From Io17-Chloro-G2 sp963663135 (lineage in GTDB: Bacteria; Chloroflexota; Dehalococcoidia; Lucifugimonadales; UBA3495): a DNA stretch of 64,000 nucleotides. Positions within the stretch are counted from its first letter, which is position 1. The number at the start of each line of letters is the position of its first letter. Position numbers and translations under genes: made by a program. The notes beneath the pieces are model-generated. The model made no database searches, was not told where the DNA came from, and saw nothing but the letters and a program-made list of their open reading frames with translations. The DNA is taken from the NCBI GenBank assembly GCA_963663135.2, contig CAXXRM010000005.1, forward strand, positions 1,364,001-1,428,000, read 5' to 3'. This document shows positions 8,491 to 17,601 of this stretch, piece after piece.

Positions 8491-9981
8491 GTGGCAGATG
8501 TAAAAACCCAGGACTTTTTCGCTGCGTCCCAGGCGTCGGTTCTCGACCCCGTCCTGCGGCGGGCCTTGGTGAAAGTGGGGACCGGCTTCGACGGTTCCCG
8601 CCGCGACGCCATCCAGGAAATTACTCCCCAGCGGTGGGAGGAGTGGCGGGAGGACGCCCGGCGAATCAAGGCCCACACCATGGACCACCTGGACTACTAC
8701 CTCGACCTGCTGGAGCAGAACGTGGCCAAGGCAGGCGGGCAGGTGCATTTCGCCGCCGACGCCGCCCAGGCCAACGCTATCGTGGCCCACATAGCACAGA
8801 CCCGGGGCGTCAAAGTCGTTACCAAAAGCAAGTCGATGGTGTCGGAAGAGCTTTCCCTCAACCCCGTCCTTGAGTCGGTGGGAGTGGAGGTCTTCGAAAC
8901 CGACCTGGGGGAGTACATAATTCAGCTAGCCGGTGAAACTCCCTCGCATCTGGTGGCGCCGGCCTTGCACAAGACCAAGGAGCAGGTATCCCAATTATTC
9001 TATGACAAGCTTGGCCTGCCCTATCTGGAAAACATCGAGGACTTGGCCCGGGCCGCGCGCGAGGTTTTGCGGCAAAGATTCCTGGACGCCGACATGGGTA
9101 TCAGCGGCGCCAACTTTCTGGTCGCGGAAACCGGCACGTTGGTCATCATAACCAATGAGGGCAACGGCCGGTTATGTACCTCAGCCCCCCGGATACACGT
9201 AGGCATCACCGGCATGGAAAAAGTCATCCCGTCGCTGCGTGACCTGGCAGTTTTCCTGCGGCTGTTGCCGCGGTCGGCCACGGGACAACGCATCAGTAGC
9301 TACGTCTCCATGGTCACCGGTCCCCGGCGCGCCAGCGACGAAGACGGCCCAGAGGAGTTCCATCTGGTGCTGGTGGACAACGGGCGGTCAACCATGTTGG
9401 CCGATCCGGAGTTGCGGGAGGCCCTGTACTGCATCCGCTGCGGCGCCTGCCTCAACATTTGCCCCGTCTATAAAAAGGTGGGTGGCCACGCCTATGGTTG
9501 GGTCTACCCTGGCCCAATAGGAGCGGTGGTTTCTCCATCTCTGGTGGGATTGAAGCAGGCGGAGGCCTTGCCCCAGGCATCCAGTTTGTGCGGGGCCTGC
9601 CGGGAGGCGTGTCCTGTAAAAATCAACATCCCCAGGATGCTGCTCCACCTGCGGAACGAACTGGCGGAGAGCCCGGACACCCAGGTCAAGGCGACATCGG
9701 ACAGCGCCACCCTGTTGGCTCGTGGATACGCCTGGATTATGAGCCATCCGGCCTGGTTGAGGTTCGCCCACCGGGCCGCGCGGACGATGCAGAAACCGAT
9801 GTTGCTTCTTCCGTTTTCCCCCCTGGTCAAGGGCAAATCTGGAATCGGCAAGGCGAGGCTTCCCTTGCTGTCCCAATGGACTCGGTCCAAAGACCTGCCT
9901 CTGCTTCCTCCTCGAACCTTTCACGAGATATGGAAGAAGGAGCTATCCAAAACTCCGCCGTCCCCGCCTGCTGGGGCTTGA
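8491..9981 (+). CDS. lutB: L-lactate utilization protein LutB
   Basis: A 496-residue LUD-domain plus ferredoxin-domain subunit of the lactate oxidation complex. Seen: LUD-type region ETGTLVIITNEGNGRL (about residue 210), then two 4Fe-4S motifs CIRCGACLNICPVY (about residue 313) and CGACREACPVKI (about 366). The start is GTG at 8491. The stop at 9979-9981 is followed one base later by the GTG of lutC, indicating tight translational linkage. Length and domain order are typical of LutB. Confidence 0.93.
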   Translation: MADVKTQDFFAASQASVLDPVLRRALVKVGTGFDGSRRDAIQEITPQRWEEWREDARRIKAHTMDHLDYYLDLLEQNVAKAGGQVHFAADAAQANAIVAHIAQTRGVKVVTKSKSMVSEELSLNPVLESVGVEVFETDLGEYIIQLAGETPSHLVAPALHKTKEQVSQLFYDKLGLPYLENIEDLARAAREVLRQRFLDADMGISGANFLVAETGTLVIITNEGNGRLCTSAPRIHVGITGMEKVIPSLRDLAVFLRLLPRSATGQRISSYVSMVTGPRRASDEDGPEEFHLVLVDNGRSTMLADPELREALYCIRCGACLNICPVYKKVGGHAYGWVYPGPIGAVVSPSLVGLKQAEALPQASSLCGACREACPVKINIPRMLLHLRNELAESPDTQVKATSDSATLLARGYAWIMSHPAWLRFAHRAARTMQKPMLLLPFSPLVKGKSGIGKARLPLLSQWTRSKDLPLLPPRTFHEIWKKELSKTPPSPPAGA

Positions 9982-9982
9982 C

Positions 9983-10726
9983 GTGACCCAACCCCTTGGT
10001 ATCCCGAAGCATCAGTTCCTGGAGTCGGTTCGCCGGTCGCTCCAACGTGCGCCGGGGCCGCCCGAATCCCCTCATCCCGGGTTGAACGACACATTGGTCC
10101 ACCTGGAGGAACAGGCGGCAGCGGCCCACCGCCGGTTGCAAACGGCCCGGCCCCAGCTGATGGACCAACTGGCGCGGGTGGCCGCTTTGCGGGATTGGCA
10201 CGTCTATCGGGCCGACGGACCCGAAGAGGCCATCGGCTATCTATCGTCTTTGTCCTCTACGTTGGGGATCACCCAATGCGTGAGGACCGCCCAGGATGTT
10301 TTTGAAGAGGTCCCTATAGATGCTCCCCTGCTGGCCCAAGGGGTCTCTGTGACCACTGCGGCGTTGGCAGCCGGCACGACGAGGGAATCGGTCAGGACCG
10401 GGATTGCGGAGGCCGGATTGGGCATTACCGGCGCCGACTACGCCATCGCCGAAACCGGGTCGGTAATATTGCTGCCCCGCCAAGGGTTGAGCCGCCTGGC
10501 CTCGGTTGTGCCCCCTGTCCACGTAGCCCTTGTCCGGCCCCAGGACGTGGTTGAATCAATAGACGACCTGTTCCTGTTTCGTAGCCTGGAATACAGCCGG
10601 GGCGGCGGCGACATGGGCAGCTACCTGAACTTCATCACGGGCCCCAGCCGCACCGCCGACATCGAGCAAACGTTGGTGGTGGGGGTCCACGGCCCTAAAG
10701 AAGTCCACATGATATTGCTGGGCTAG
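9983..10726 (+). CDS. lutC: L-lactate utilization protein LutC
   Basis: Third subunit of the LutABC lactate oxidation system, a 247-residue LUD-domain (DUF162) protein. Seen: GITGADYAIAETGSVILL and SVVPPVHVALVRP, then DMGSYLNFITGPSRTADIE and a terminal GVHGPKEVHMILLG, all diagnostic of the family. It starts with GTG one base after the lutB stop. With lutA and lutB complete and collinear, the cell is expected to use L-lactate. No lactate permease or LutR-type regulator is adjacent. Confidence 0.92.
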   Translation: MTQPLGIPKHQFLESVRRSLQRAPGPPESPHPGLNDTLVHLEEQAAAAHRRLQTARPQLMDQLARVAALRDWHVYRADGPEEAIGYLSSLSSTLGITQCVRTAQDVFEEVPIDAPLLAQGVSVTTAALAAGTTRESVRTGIAEAGLGITGADYAIAETGSVILLPRQGLSRLASVVPPVHVALVRPQDVVESIDDLFLFRSLEYSRGGGDMGSYLNFITGPSRTADIEQTLVVGVHGPKEVHMILLG

Positions 10727-10779
10727 ACGGTAGACGCCGCTCCCCGGAGTTTCCCGAATCAAACCCACAGGAGTCGCCA

Positions 10780-11121
10780 ATGCCGATGCGCGTAGGGTTT
10801 GCGCTTTACCGGAAGGACATGTTGGAAAGGGAACTAGCCGGGATTGAGAAGCTGTTGCCCACCCTGGGTGTGGAAAGAGTAATCCTGGTGGGCGACATGG
10901 TCACCGGGAACATTACGCCGGAGAGCGAGATAAGGCTGGTAGTGGTCCAGAAAACCGAGTATCCGTTCGGACGCCGCGCCGACTTTTTTTCTTACCACCT
11001 CGACAGCGAGGTTGCCCTCGATACTTTGGTCTACACGCCCGACGAGTTCGACACCCTGACGCAAACCCTCCCGGCGCTGCACCAAGCCTGCCAGCAGGGA
11101 CGGGTTTTGTACCATGCCTGA
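10780..11121 (+). CDS. MNT-type nucleotidyltransferase-like antitoxin, catalytic residues degenerate
   Basis: A 113-residue protein with the length and position of a minimal nucleotidyltransferase (MNT), the usual partner of HEPN proteins. The place where active MNT proteins have GSxARG followed by SDIDL reads VGDMVTGNITPESEIRLVVV: the Gly is kept, but the Ser is Asp and both metal-binding aspartates are lost (Glu and Arg instead). It is probably a catalytically inactive binding partner. Its 3' end overlaps the HEPN gene by 8 bases. The assignment rests mainly on the linkage and overall pattern. Confidence 0.65.
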   Translation: MPMRVGFALYRKDMLERELAGIEKLLPTLGVERVILVGDMVTGNITPESEIRLVVVQKTEYPFGRRADFFSYHLDSEVALDTLVYTPDEFDTLTQTLPALHQACQQGRVLYHA

Positions 11122-11515
11122 TTTCCACGCCGAAGGCGCGCGCTGGATGCGCCAGGCCCGCCAAGACCTGCAGGACGCCGTTTTCGCCAGCGACGGCAGC
11201 CGGTTCAACCTGGCATGTTTCATGAGCCAGCAGGCCGCGGAAAAAGCGATCAAGGCGTTCCTGTACCACCGGGGCGCCGAGGACATCTGGGGACACTCCC
11301 TCATTGACCTCTGTGAGGATGCCAAGCTGTTTGAGTTGTATTTCGACACCATCAAAAGCGAGGCGAGGCAACTGGACAAATACTACGAAATCACCAGATA
11401 CCCCCATCACCTTCCGGGGGGGATTCCATCGGAAGCCTTCGACCGGATCGATGCCGAACGTGCTATGGAACTCTCTCAACTGGTGGTCGATTTCGTAGCG
11501 CCGCGCCTGGAGTAA
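11114..11515 (+). CDS. HEPN domain protein
   Basis: A 133-residue HEPN (higher eukaryote and prokaryote nucleotide-binding) helical protein. Seen: ARWMRQARQDLQDAVFA, CFMSQQAAEKAIKAFLYHRG, IWGHSLIDLCEDA and ITRYPHHLPGG, which match the MNT-associated HEPN family closely. The RNase-type R-x4-6-H motif of toxin HEPNs is not evident; the conserved RYP segment is present instead. It overlaps the upstream MNT-like gene by 8 bases. In characterised pairs the HEPN is an RNase toxin neutralised by MNT; activity here is uncertain. Confidence 0.85.
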   Translation: MPDFHAEGARWMRQARQDLQDAVFASDGSRFNLACFMSQQAAEKAIKAFLYHRGAEDIWGHSLIDLCEDAKLFELYFDTIKSEARQLDKYYEITRYPHHLPGGIPSEAFDRIDAERAMELSQLVVDFVAPRLE

Positions 11516-11601
11516 TTCTTCGGGCCATAGCTATTGCCCGCCCGGCTTGAACCAGACCCGTTCCAGTTTGTGAAAAAACCAACCGCAGAGGAGGTATCGC
11601 G

Positions 11602-11955
11602 GTGCGGTACATGCTATTGGTCTACGCCGAAGAGAGGGCCAAAGCCAATTGGATCCCCGCCCAATGGGACAACCACATGGCCGCTTACCTTAAGTTCAAC
11701 CAGGATTTGAAGCGGGCGGGGAAAATGTTGGGAGGCGAGGCGTTTCACCCCGTTTCCGAGGCCACTACCGTTCGCATCCAAGCCGCCGGAACTGTGCCGA
11801 CCGCCGGTCCTTTTGCCGAAACCAAGGAACAGTTGGGAGGCTATGACATGATCGAGGCCGATGATTTGGATGACGCCATTTTCTGGGCGGCCCAGATCCC
11901 CGACGCCAAGTTAGGCTCGGTGGAAATCCGCCCGATAATGGAGTTCGACCAATAG
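11602..11955 (+). CDS. YciI-family (DGPF domain) protein
   Basis: A 117-residue protein of the YCII-related/DGPF family. Seen: N-terminal MRYMLLVYAEERAK, the family motif GPFAETKEQLGGYDMIEADD and a C-terminal VEIRPIMEFDQ, the normal pattern and length. The start is GTG at 11602 with GAGGAGG upstream. Related genes often sit beside ECF sigma factors, but none is near here. The function is unknown; a ferredoxin-like alpha/beta fold is expected. Confidence 0.85.
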   Translation: MRYMLLVYAEERAKANWIPAQWDNHMAAYLKFNQDLKRAGKMLGGEAFHPVSEATTVRIQAAGTVPTAGPFAETKEQLGGYDMIEADDLDDAIFWAAQIPDAKLGSVEIRPIMEFDQ

Positions 11956-12052
11956 TCGCCAATTCCCACGGGTTGGCCGTTGGTTCGGTCGTCGGGTTGG
12001 CCGTCCCACGGCCTTGGCCTGCCAACCTTGGCCCACCGGTCGCCGGCCGGAT

Positions 12053-13228
12053 TTAATCTCCCGCGGGCCGGCCATCCGGCTGGCTTTTCCCAAGCCCCAG
12101 GGTCATCAACCTGACGGCGGTTTCCGCTCCGGTTTCCAACAGTTCTCCGGTGCGCCGCAGGCTCTGGGCAAAGCTCATGGGCCGGTCGGCAATGGTGACC
12201 ACTGCCCCGACGCCGTGCTTGTAGAGTTCCCGGTAGCCCGGTCCCAACCCAGCGGTCAGCACGATGGTCGGCACACCCTTGGCCTGTGCCCAGCGGGCCA
12301 CACCCACCGGGGCTTTGTCGTACACGGTTGAACCATCCGCCCGGCCTTCACCGGAAATCACCAGGTCCGCTCCCTCCAAAGAGGCTTCAAACCCCAACGC
12401 ATCGCAGACCATGTCGATGCCCGAGCGCAGGTCTGCATCCAAAAACGCCGCCAGGCCGGCCCCCAGGCCGCCGGCAGCCCCGGCGCGGGGCAAATCAAGC
12501 ACGTCTTTTTCCAGGTCCCGTTTGACGATTTCGGCATAGTTGGCCAGGGCCCCGTCCAACTGGACTACCATCTCCGGCGTAGCGCCTTTTTGCGGGCCGT
12601 ACACCGCCGACGCGCCGGTTGGTCCGCAGAGCGGGTTGGTCACGTCGGTAGCCCCGATTACCGCCGCCTCCTTCAGCCTGGAGTCTAGGTCGGACGCGTC
12701 GATCCGGTCCAACCGGCTCAAGGCCGCGCCGCCGCCTTCCAATGGGACGCCCTTGGAATCCAAAAACCTGGCGCCCAGGGCCGCGGCCATGCCCGCCCCG
12801 CCATCGTTGGTGGCGCTGCCGCCTAACCCAACGATAATCTCCTTGAATCCCTGGTCCAACGCCTTCTTGATGATTTCTCCGACCCCCCTGGTGGTGGTGA
12901 CCCGGGGGTCTCGCAGCGTCGGCGGCAGCAAAGCCAAGCCGGATGCGCGGGCCATTTCCACCACGGCGGTCCGGCCGTTGCCCATGGTCCCCCAACTAGC
13001 CTCCAGCGGCGCGCCCAGGGGTCCGGTAACCTGACTGGTGAATATCTGGCCTCCCGTGGCATTCACCAGGGCGTGCAGAGTACCGTCCCCGCCGTCCGCC
13101 ACGGGAACCAACACCGTCTCGGCGTCGGGCTGGGCGGCCAAAACTCCGCGCTGGATGGCCCGTGCCGCCTCCAACCCGGAGATGCCTCCCTTGAAACCCT
13201 GGGGAGCAATAACTACTTTTACCGGCAT
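12053..13228 (-). CDS. glycerate 2-kinase (GarK/GlxK type)
   Basis: A 391-residue glycerate kinase of the GarK family, which phosphorylates D-glycerate with ATP in glyoxylate/glycerate use. Seen: start VKVVIAPQGFKGGISGLEAA, LVPVADGGDGTLHAL, GLGGSATNDGGAGMAAALGA and SGEGRADGSTVYDKAPVGVA, the nucleotide- and substrate-binding signatures. The length is normal. It is divergent from the M20 genes across a 110-base gap that must hold both promoters. No other glycerate-pathway gene is adjacent. Confidence 0.92.
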   Translation of the reverse strand: MPVKVVIAPQGFKGGISGLEAARAIQRGVLAAQPDAETVLVPVADGGDGTLHALVNATGGQIFTSQVTGPLGAPLEASWGTMGNGRTAVVEMARASGLALLPPTLRDPRVTTTRGVGEIIKKALDQGFKEIIVGLGGSATNDGGAGMAAALGARFLDSKGVPLEGGGAALSRLDRIDASDLDSRLKEAAVIGATDVTNPLCGPTGASAVYGPQKGATPEMVVQLDGALANYAEIVKRDLEKDVLDLPRAGAAGGLGAGLAAFLDADLRSGIDMVCDALGFEASLEGADLVISGEGRADGSTVYDKAPVGVARWAQAKGVPTIVLTAGLGPGYRELYKHGVGAVVTIADRPMSFAQSLRRTGELLETGAETAVRLMTLGLGKSQPDGRPAGD

Positions 13229-13338
13229 GATTTCACGATTATACCGCGTCGGCGTCGAGAGGCCGGGTTACGCGACTGCGTATTCAATACAACTCTCGTC
13301 TGCTAAAATCTGGGCAGCCCATAGGAGGCGTTTACTCA

Positions 13339-14670
13339 ATGCATTCCAAAGAAGAGCTTAAAGCCCTGGCTTTCCGCGAAATTGACTCCAGGGCTGATGA
13401 GATTATCGGTCTAGCCCAGACCATTCTGAAAAACCCGGAACCCGGTTTCAGAGAGGTCAAGACGTCGCGGTTGGTCGGCGAGAAATTCGCCGAATTGGGC
13501 ATCCCGTTTCGCACCGGATTGGGAATCACTGGCGTCCGCGGCGAGCTTCTGGGCGGGACTCCCGGTCCTACTCTGGCGGTGCTGGGCGAACTGGACTCGC
13601 TTATCGTGAGCGAACATCCCCATGCCGACGCATCCACCGGAGCGGCCCACGCCTGCGGCCACCACTGCCAGGTGGCTATGATGATTGGCGCCGCAATCGG
13701 CCTGGGGCAACCTGAAGTGCTTCCAGAACTCAGCGGGCGGTTGGCTCTGATGGCCGTTCCCGCTGAAGAATACATCGAGATCGAGTACCGGGACGGTCTC
13801 AGGAGAGATGGCAAGATCGAATTCCTGGGCGGAAAGCCGGAGTTGGTCAAGCTGGGCGAGTTTGACGACGTGGACCTCGCGATGATGGTGCACACCACCA
13901 GCAACTCCTATGAACAGCAGATTTGCATGAGCGGCACCAATAACGGCACCGTGGCCAAGAAGATCCAATTCATCGGCAAGGGGGCCCACGCCGGCGGCTC
14001 GCCGCACCTGGGAATCAACGCCCTCAACGCCGCCACTCTGGCCCTCAGCGCCATCCACTACAACCGCGAGACCTTCCGCGATGAGGACACCATCAGGGTC
14101 CACCCAATCATCACCAAGGGGGGCGAGGCCGTCAGCGCCGTGCCTTCCGACATCCGTATGGAGACGTTCGTCCGGGGCCGTACCCTTGAAGCCATAACCG
14201 ACGCGGACCACAAGGTGAACCGGGCCTTGAGGGCCGGGGCCATGGCCGTGGGGGCTCAAGTCAAGATACAGACCATCCCCGGTTACCTGCCATTGTCCCA
14301 AGACCGCGCCATGGCCGGGGTGTTCGAACAGAATGCCGAGGCGTTGGTTGGCCGGGAAAACGTGGGCCACGTGGAGCACCGCACCGGCTCGACCGACATG
14401 GGTGACATCAGCCAGATCATGCCGGCCATCCATCCTTACGTGGGCGGGGCGACCGGCCTGGGTCACGGCGCTGACTACGTGGTGAGGGATTACCAACTGG
14501 CGGTTATTACCGCTGCCAAAGCCATGGCGGCCACCGCGGTGGACCTGCTGGCCGACGGGGCGGCAAGGGGAGGAGAGATTGTAGGAGGTCACCGGCCCAA
14601 CATGACCCGTCCAGAGTACCTGCAATTCCTGCGGAGCCTTGCCCGGGAAGACACATTCGGACCCGAGTAG
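13339..14670 (+). CDS. M20 family amidohydrolase, copy 1
   Basis: A 443-residue metal-dependent amidohydrolase of peptidase family M20 (AbgB/M20D-like). Seen: HACGHHCQ with metal ligands, VPAEEYIEI with the catalytic Glu pair, MVHTTSN, GAHAGGSPHLGINALNA of the dimerisation domain, GSTDMGDIS and the late histidine in GLGHGADY. TAGGAGG lies upstream of the ATG. The stop is 7 bases before the start of a second, clearly homologous gene. Likely substrates are N-acyl or aminobenzoyl-type amides; the exact one is unknown. Confidence 0.9.
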   Translation: MHSKEELKALAFREIDSRADEIIGLAQTILKNPEPGFREVKTSRLVGEKFAELGIPFRTGLGITGVRGELLGGTPGPTLAVLGELDSLIVSEHPHADASTGAAHACGHHCQVAMMIGAAIGLGQPEVLPELSGRLALMAVPAEEYIEIEYRDGLRRDGKIEFLGGKPELVKLGEFDDVDLAMMVHTTSNSYEQQICMSGTNNGTVAKKIQFIGKGAHAGGSPHLGINALNAATLALSAIHYNRETFRDEDTIRVHPIITKGGEAVSAVPSDIRMETFVRGRTLEAITDADHKVNRALRAGAMAVGAQVKIQTIPGYLPLSQDRAMAGVFEQNAEALVGRENVGHVEHRTGSTDMGDISQIMPAIHPYVGGATGLGHGADYVVRDYQLAVITAAKAMAATAVDLLADGAARGGEIVGGHRPNMTRPEYLQFLRSLAREDTFGPE

Positions 14671-14677
14671 GATCGTT

Positions 14678-16027
14678 ATGTTAAGCGTTGCCGAACTCAA
14701 ACAAAAAGCCTGCGGGACCATAGAGGCCCACCGGGACGAACTCATAGACCTGGCCAAAGACATCCTGGCCCACCCGGAAGTTGGCTTCAGCGAGACCAGG
14801 ACCGCCCGCCTGGTGGCCGACGGCTTCAACCGGTTGGGCATCCAACACCGGGACGGGCTGGCGCTGACCGGCGTCAAGGGGAGGATAGTTGGCGGCGCCG
14901 GCGAGGGCCCCCGGCTGGGAATCCTGGGTGAACTGGACTCCCTGGTGGTACAGGACCACCCCTTCGCCGACGGCGCCACCGGCGCGGCCCACGCCTGCGG
15001 CCACAACTGCCAGATCGGCATGATGTTGGGCGCGTCCATGGGGCTGCTGACTCCGGAAGTGCTCAGTCAATTGTCCGGCGAAATCGTCCCCTTCGCAGTT
15101 CCGGCCGAGGAGTTCATCGACGTCGAGCAGCGGCTTCAACTGCGGGAAGAGGGCCGGGTGGAGCTTCTGGGAGGCAAGCAGGAGCTTATCCGGCTGGGCG
15201 AATTCGACGACATAGACCTCGCAATGATGTGCCACACTGCCAGCGACATGGGCCAGAGAAAATTCGCCGTGGGAGGCACCAGCAACGGGCACGTGGTCAA
15301 GTTTGTGGAGTACACCGGCCGCGGCGCTCATGCCGGCAGCGCCCCCCACCTGGGAATCAACGCTCTCAACGCAGCCAGCTTTGCGCTGCAGGCGATCCAC
15401 GCCAACCGGGAGACCCATCTGGCCCAGGACACCGTCCGCATTCACGGAATCATCACCAGGGGCGGAGAGGCAGTCAACGCCGTCCCCGCAGACGTGCGCC
15501 TGGAGTGGCGCGTTCGTTCAGGCAGCCCCGAAGCCGTGGTCAAGAACTCTGCCGTGGTGGACCGGTGCTTCAAGGCGGGAGCATTGGCGGTGGGCGCTTC
15601 GGTGAGCATTACCAACATCCCCGGGTACCTCCCCTTGCGCCACGACACCAAGATGCAAGAGTTGTTCCGGGAAAACGCTACCAATCTCCTGGGAGAATCA
15701 TCGATCCTGGTAATCCCGGCGCGGCGGAATCGGGGCGGGTCCACGGACATGGGAGACCTGAGCCAGATGATGCCGGTATGCCATCCCTACACGGGCGGGG
15801 CCTCCGGCGCCGGCCACAGCAAGGATTACGAGATTCAGGACTTTGAACAAGCGGTGGTCAACCCGGCTAAAATCATGGCTATGGTGGCCATAGACCTGAT
15901 GGCCGAGGGCGGAGTAAGGGCGAAGGAAGTTGTCAAGACCTACCGCCCCTCCATGCGGAAAGCTGCTTATCTGAAATTCCAGAGAGAGCGGGCCGAGGTG
16001 GTCCAGTTCAGCGGATCGGCAAGCTGA
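14678..16027 (+). CDS. M20 family amidohydrolase, copy 2
   Basis: A 449-residue paralogue of the gene just upstream; the ATG at 14678 (MLSVAELKQKACGTIEAHRD) is chosen because the earlier in-frame ATG lies inside the upstream gene. It conserves all M20 landmarks: HACGHNCQ, VPAEEFIDVEQR, MCHTASD, GAHAGSAPHLGINALNA, GGSTDMGDLSQM and GAGHSKDYEI. The match to copy 1 runs end to end, so this is a tandem duplication that has since diverged. Both copies look intact, so they may act on different amides or form a heteromer as AbgA/AbgB do. Confidence 0.9.
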   Translation: MLSVAELKQKACGTIEAHRDELIDLAKDILAHPEVGFSETRTARLVADGFNRLGIQHRDGLALTGVKGRIVGGAGEGPRLGILGELDSLVVQDHPFADGATGAAHACGHNCQIGMMLGASMGLLTPEVLSQLSGEIVPFAVPAEEFIDVEQRLQLREEGRVELLGGKQELIRLGEFDDIDLAMMCHTASDMGQRKFAVGGTSNGHVVKFVEYTGRGAHAGSAPHLGINALNAASFALQAIHANRETHLAQDTVRIHGIITRGGEAVNAVPADVRLEWRVRSGSPEAVVKNSAVVDRCFKAGALAVGASVSITNIPGYLPLRHDTKMQELFRENATNLLGESSILVIPARRNRGGSTDMGDLSQMMPVCHPYTGGASGAGHSKDYEIQDFEQAVVNPAKIMAMVAIDLMAEGGVRAKEVVKTYRPSMRKAAYLKFQRERAEVVQFSGSAS

Positions 16028-16110
16028 ACCGGCGCAAACCCGCAGGTTCACCTCTCGCGGGCATTTTCCAGGACCCGGTCATTGCCCCAGGTTACACCAC
16101 GCCTGTCTCT

Positions 16111-16725
16111 CTAGACCCCCAAAACGTGCATGGCCAGACCGGCGGCGATGGGAACGGTCAGGTTGTCGTCCAACGGCAATGGAGCCAGCTCCACCAGCGC
16201 CGCCACTACCCCCCCGATCAATAACCCCCGGTGAAACTCCGTCACGCCTGAGACCACCAGTACCCCCACCACTATCCAGGTTACCGCTACAAAAGCGGCG
16301 GTCCCCCCCGGCGATTTTCCGAAAACCCTGGGCCCTGGCATGCGGACGCCGACCAGCGCAGCCACCGGGTCGCCAAAGGAAAGAAAAAGCATCGACGCCA
16401 CCGCCGTCGTCCGGCTAAAAAGCCCGAACACCACCAGGGCGGCAAGCAGCATGTAGGTGGCGCCGGTAATGCGGTGGCTTTCATCCGTTTTCAGGATGGG
16501 GGAAAAACACCGTAGGAACCGCCGGTTGAGCCAATCCAGGCGAAACCGGGCCAAGTCCAGGGCGAAACCGCCAACGGTAAGCAGCGCCAGGCCCGTCACC
16601 ATGACCAGTTCGGCGGCAAAGACTCCAACCACCGGAATAACCGACCCGACAGTCAGGTGGAAGAGCCTTCTCCAGACCGGCGGCCCTGAATTTTCCGACC
16701 GGCCCTCTACCACGGCAGCGACCAC
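16111..16725 (-). CDS. diacylglycerol/polyprenol kinase family protein
   Basis: A 204-residue membrane protein of the CTP-dependent polyprenol/dolichol/phytol kinase group related to phosphatidate cytidylyltransferases. Seen: RRLFHLTVGSVIP at the start, several hydrophobic helices, FGDPVAALVG, the GKSPGGTAAF nucleotide-site motif and ALVELAPLPLDDNLTVPIAAG near the end, all characteristic. The start is GTG at 16725, not strongly supported. Last gene of a minus-strand run that begins with speD. The lipid substrate is unknown. Confidence 0.8.
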   Translation of the reverse strand: MVAAVVEGRSENSGPPVWRRLFHLTVGSVIPVVGVFAAELVMVTGLALLTVGGFALDLARFRLDWLNRRFLRCFSPILKTDESHRITGATYMLLAALVVFGLFSRTTAVASMLFLSFGDPVAALVGVRMPGPRVFGKSPGGTAAFVAVTWIVVGVLVVSGVTEFHRGLLIGGVVAALVELAPLPLDDNLTVPIAAGLAMHVLGV

Positions 16726-16880
16726 TCCCCACGTTTCGTCACGGGTTTCTCAGGCAAGTTTCCCAGCGATGTTTCCCGCCGATGTTTCTCGGCAACGGAG
16801 AGCCCGGTCCTTCAGGTCCCATTGACGTAAAGCAGGGATAGGCGGGAGTTGTGCCAACCCAAGCCACAGGTAGATAGGAG

Positions 16881-17543
16881 CTAGAACGGAATGGTGACAG
16901 TATCTCCGGCTTGCCACCGCAGTTGGCGAAACTTGGACCCCATGGGGGCTTCAAAGACCATCCACCCGTCGATGCCATATCCTTGTTGCAGTTCAAAGGC
17001 CCCGGTCAGAAAGCCCTTTCCCTGGGGAACGGATCCATCGGCAAACACGATCTTCCTGACATCCCGGGGGTCCCAATTGGGCGGGTCGGGTTTTGAGGCG
17101 TTCGCCGATTCGGTGAGGGAAATCGGCAGTTTGTCGTTGTCTGCCCAACCCCAACCTTCTTCAAACTTGGACCAACTTTGCCCTTGGGCTTCCAGGTCCA
17201 ATGGTAAAAATTTGCCTTGTCCGAAGTCTCGAAGCTCGGCCCCTTGGCGGTCAATGGTTAGCAGGTGGTTCGTCGCGGTGTAATTTGCAACCTGCAGGCG
17301 AATCAACACCAACTCCATGCCTTGTTCCGATGGGACTACTCGATGATGGCTCACGCTGCCTTCCCCGTATTCGTTGGAATACTGGAGCACCGGCAAACGT
17401 TGCAGATCCACCACGCTGACGTCGAGTGATCGGCCGCGGTAGGGCCTGCCAAATGAAGAAGATGTCTCGGAGCAGGCCGCCAGCATCAGCGCGAGAAGAA
17501 CGGCTACAGCGACGACACTGGTGATTTTGCCGACCCAAATCAT
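16881..17543 (-). CDS. predicted lipoprotein with DUF4352-like region
   Basis: A 220-residue predicted secreted lipoprotein. The ATG at 17543 (MIWVGKITS) gives a proper signal peptide: positive start, hydrophobic core VVAVAVLLALML, lipobox LAAC with Cys at about residue 24; AAGGA precedes it. The mature part resembles DUF4352-type immunoglobulin-like domains (LVLIRLQVANYTATNHLLTI, IVFADGSVPQGKGFLTGAFE, WMVFEAPMG). Such domains occur in surface lipoproteins of unknown role. It follows the cysteine desulfurase gene by 58 bases. Confidence 0.7.
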   Translation of the reverse strand: MIWVGKITSVVAVAVLLALMLAACSETSSSFGRPYRGRSLDVSVVDLQRLPVLQYSNEYGEGSVSHHRVVPSEQGMELVLIRLQVANYTATNHLLTIDRQGAELRDFGQGKFLPLDLEAQGQSWSKFEEGWGWADNDKLPISLTESANASKPDPPNWDPRDVRKIVFADGSVPQGKGFLTGAFELQQGYGIDGWMVFEAPMGSKFRQLRWQAGDTVTIPF

Positions 17544-17601
17544 TGGAATACCGTCCTTAGAAGTGTCACCTGACGTTACGCAAGGAATCGATTCACCGGA
17601 T

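Noticed and set aside
13411..15039. 542-codon open frame antisense to the M20 genes
   Set aside because: It is a GC-driven shadow; both M20 genes on the other strand are intact with all metal ligands.
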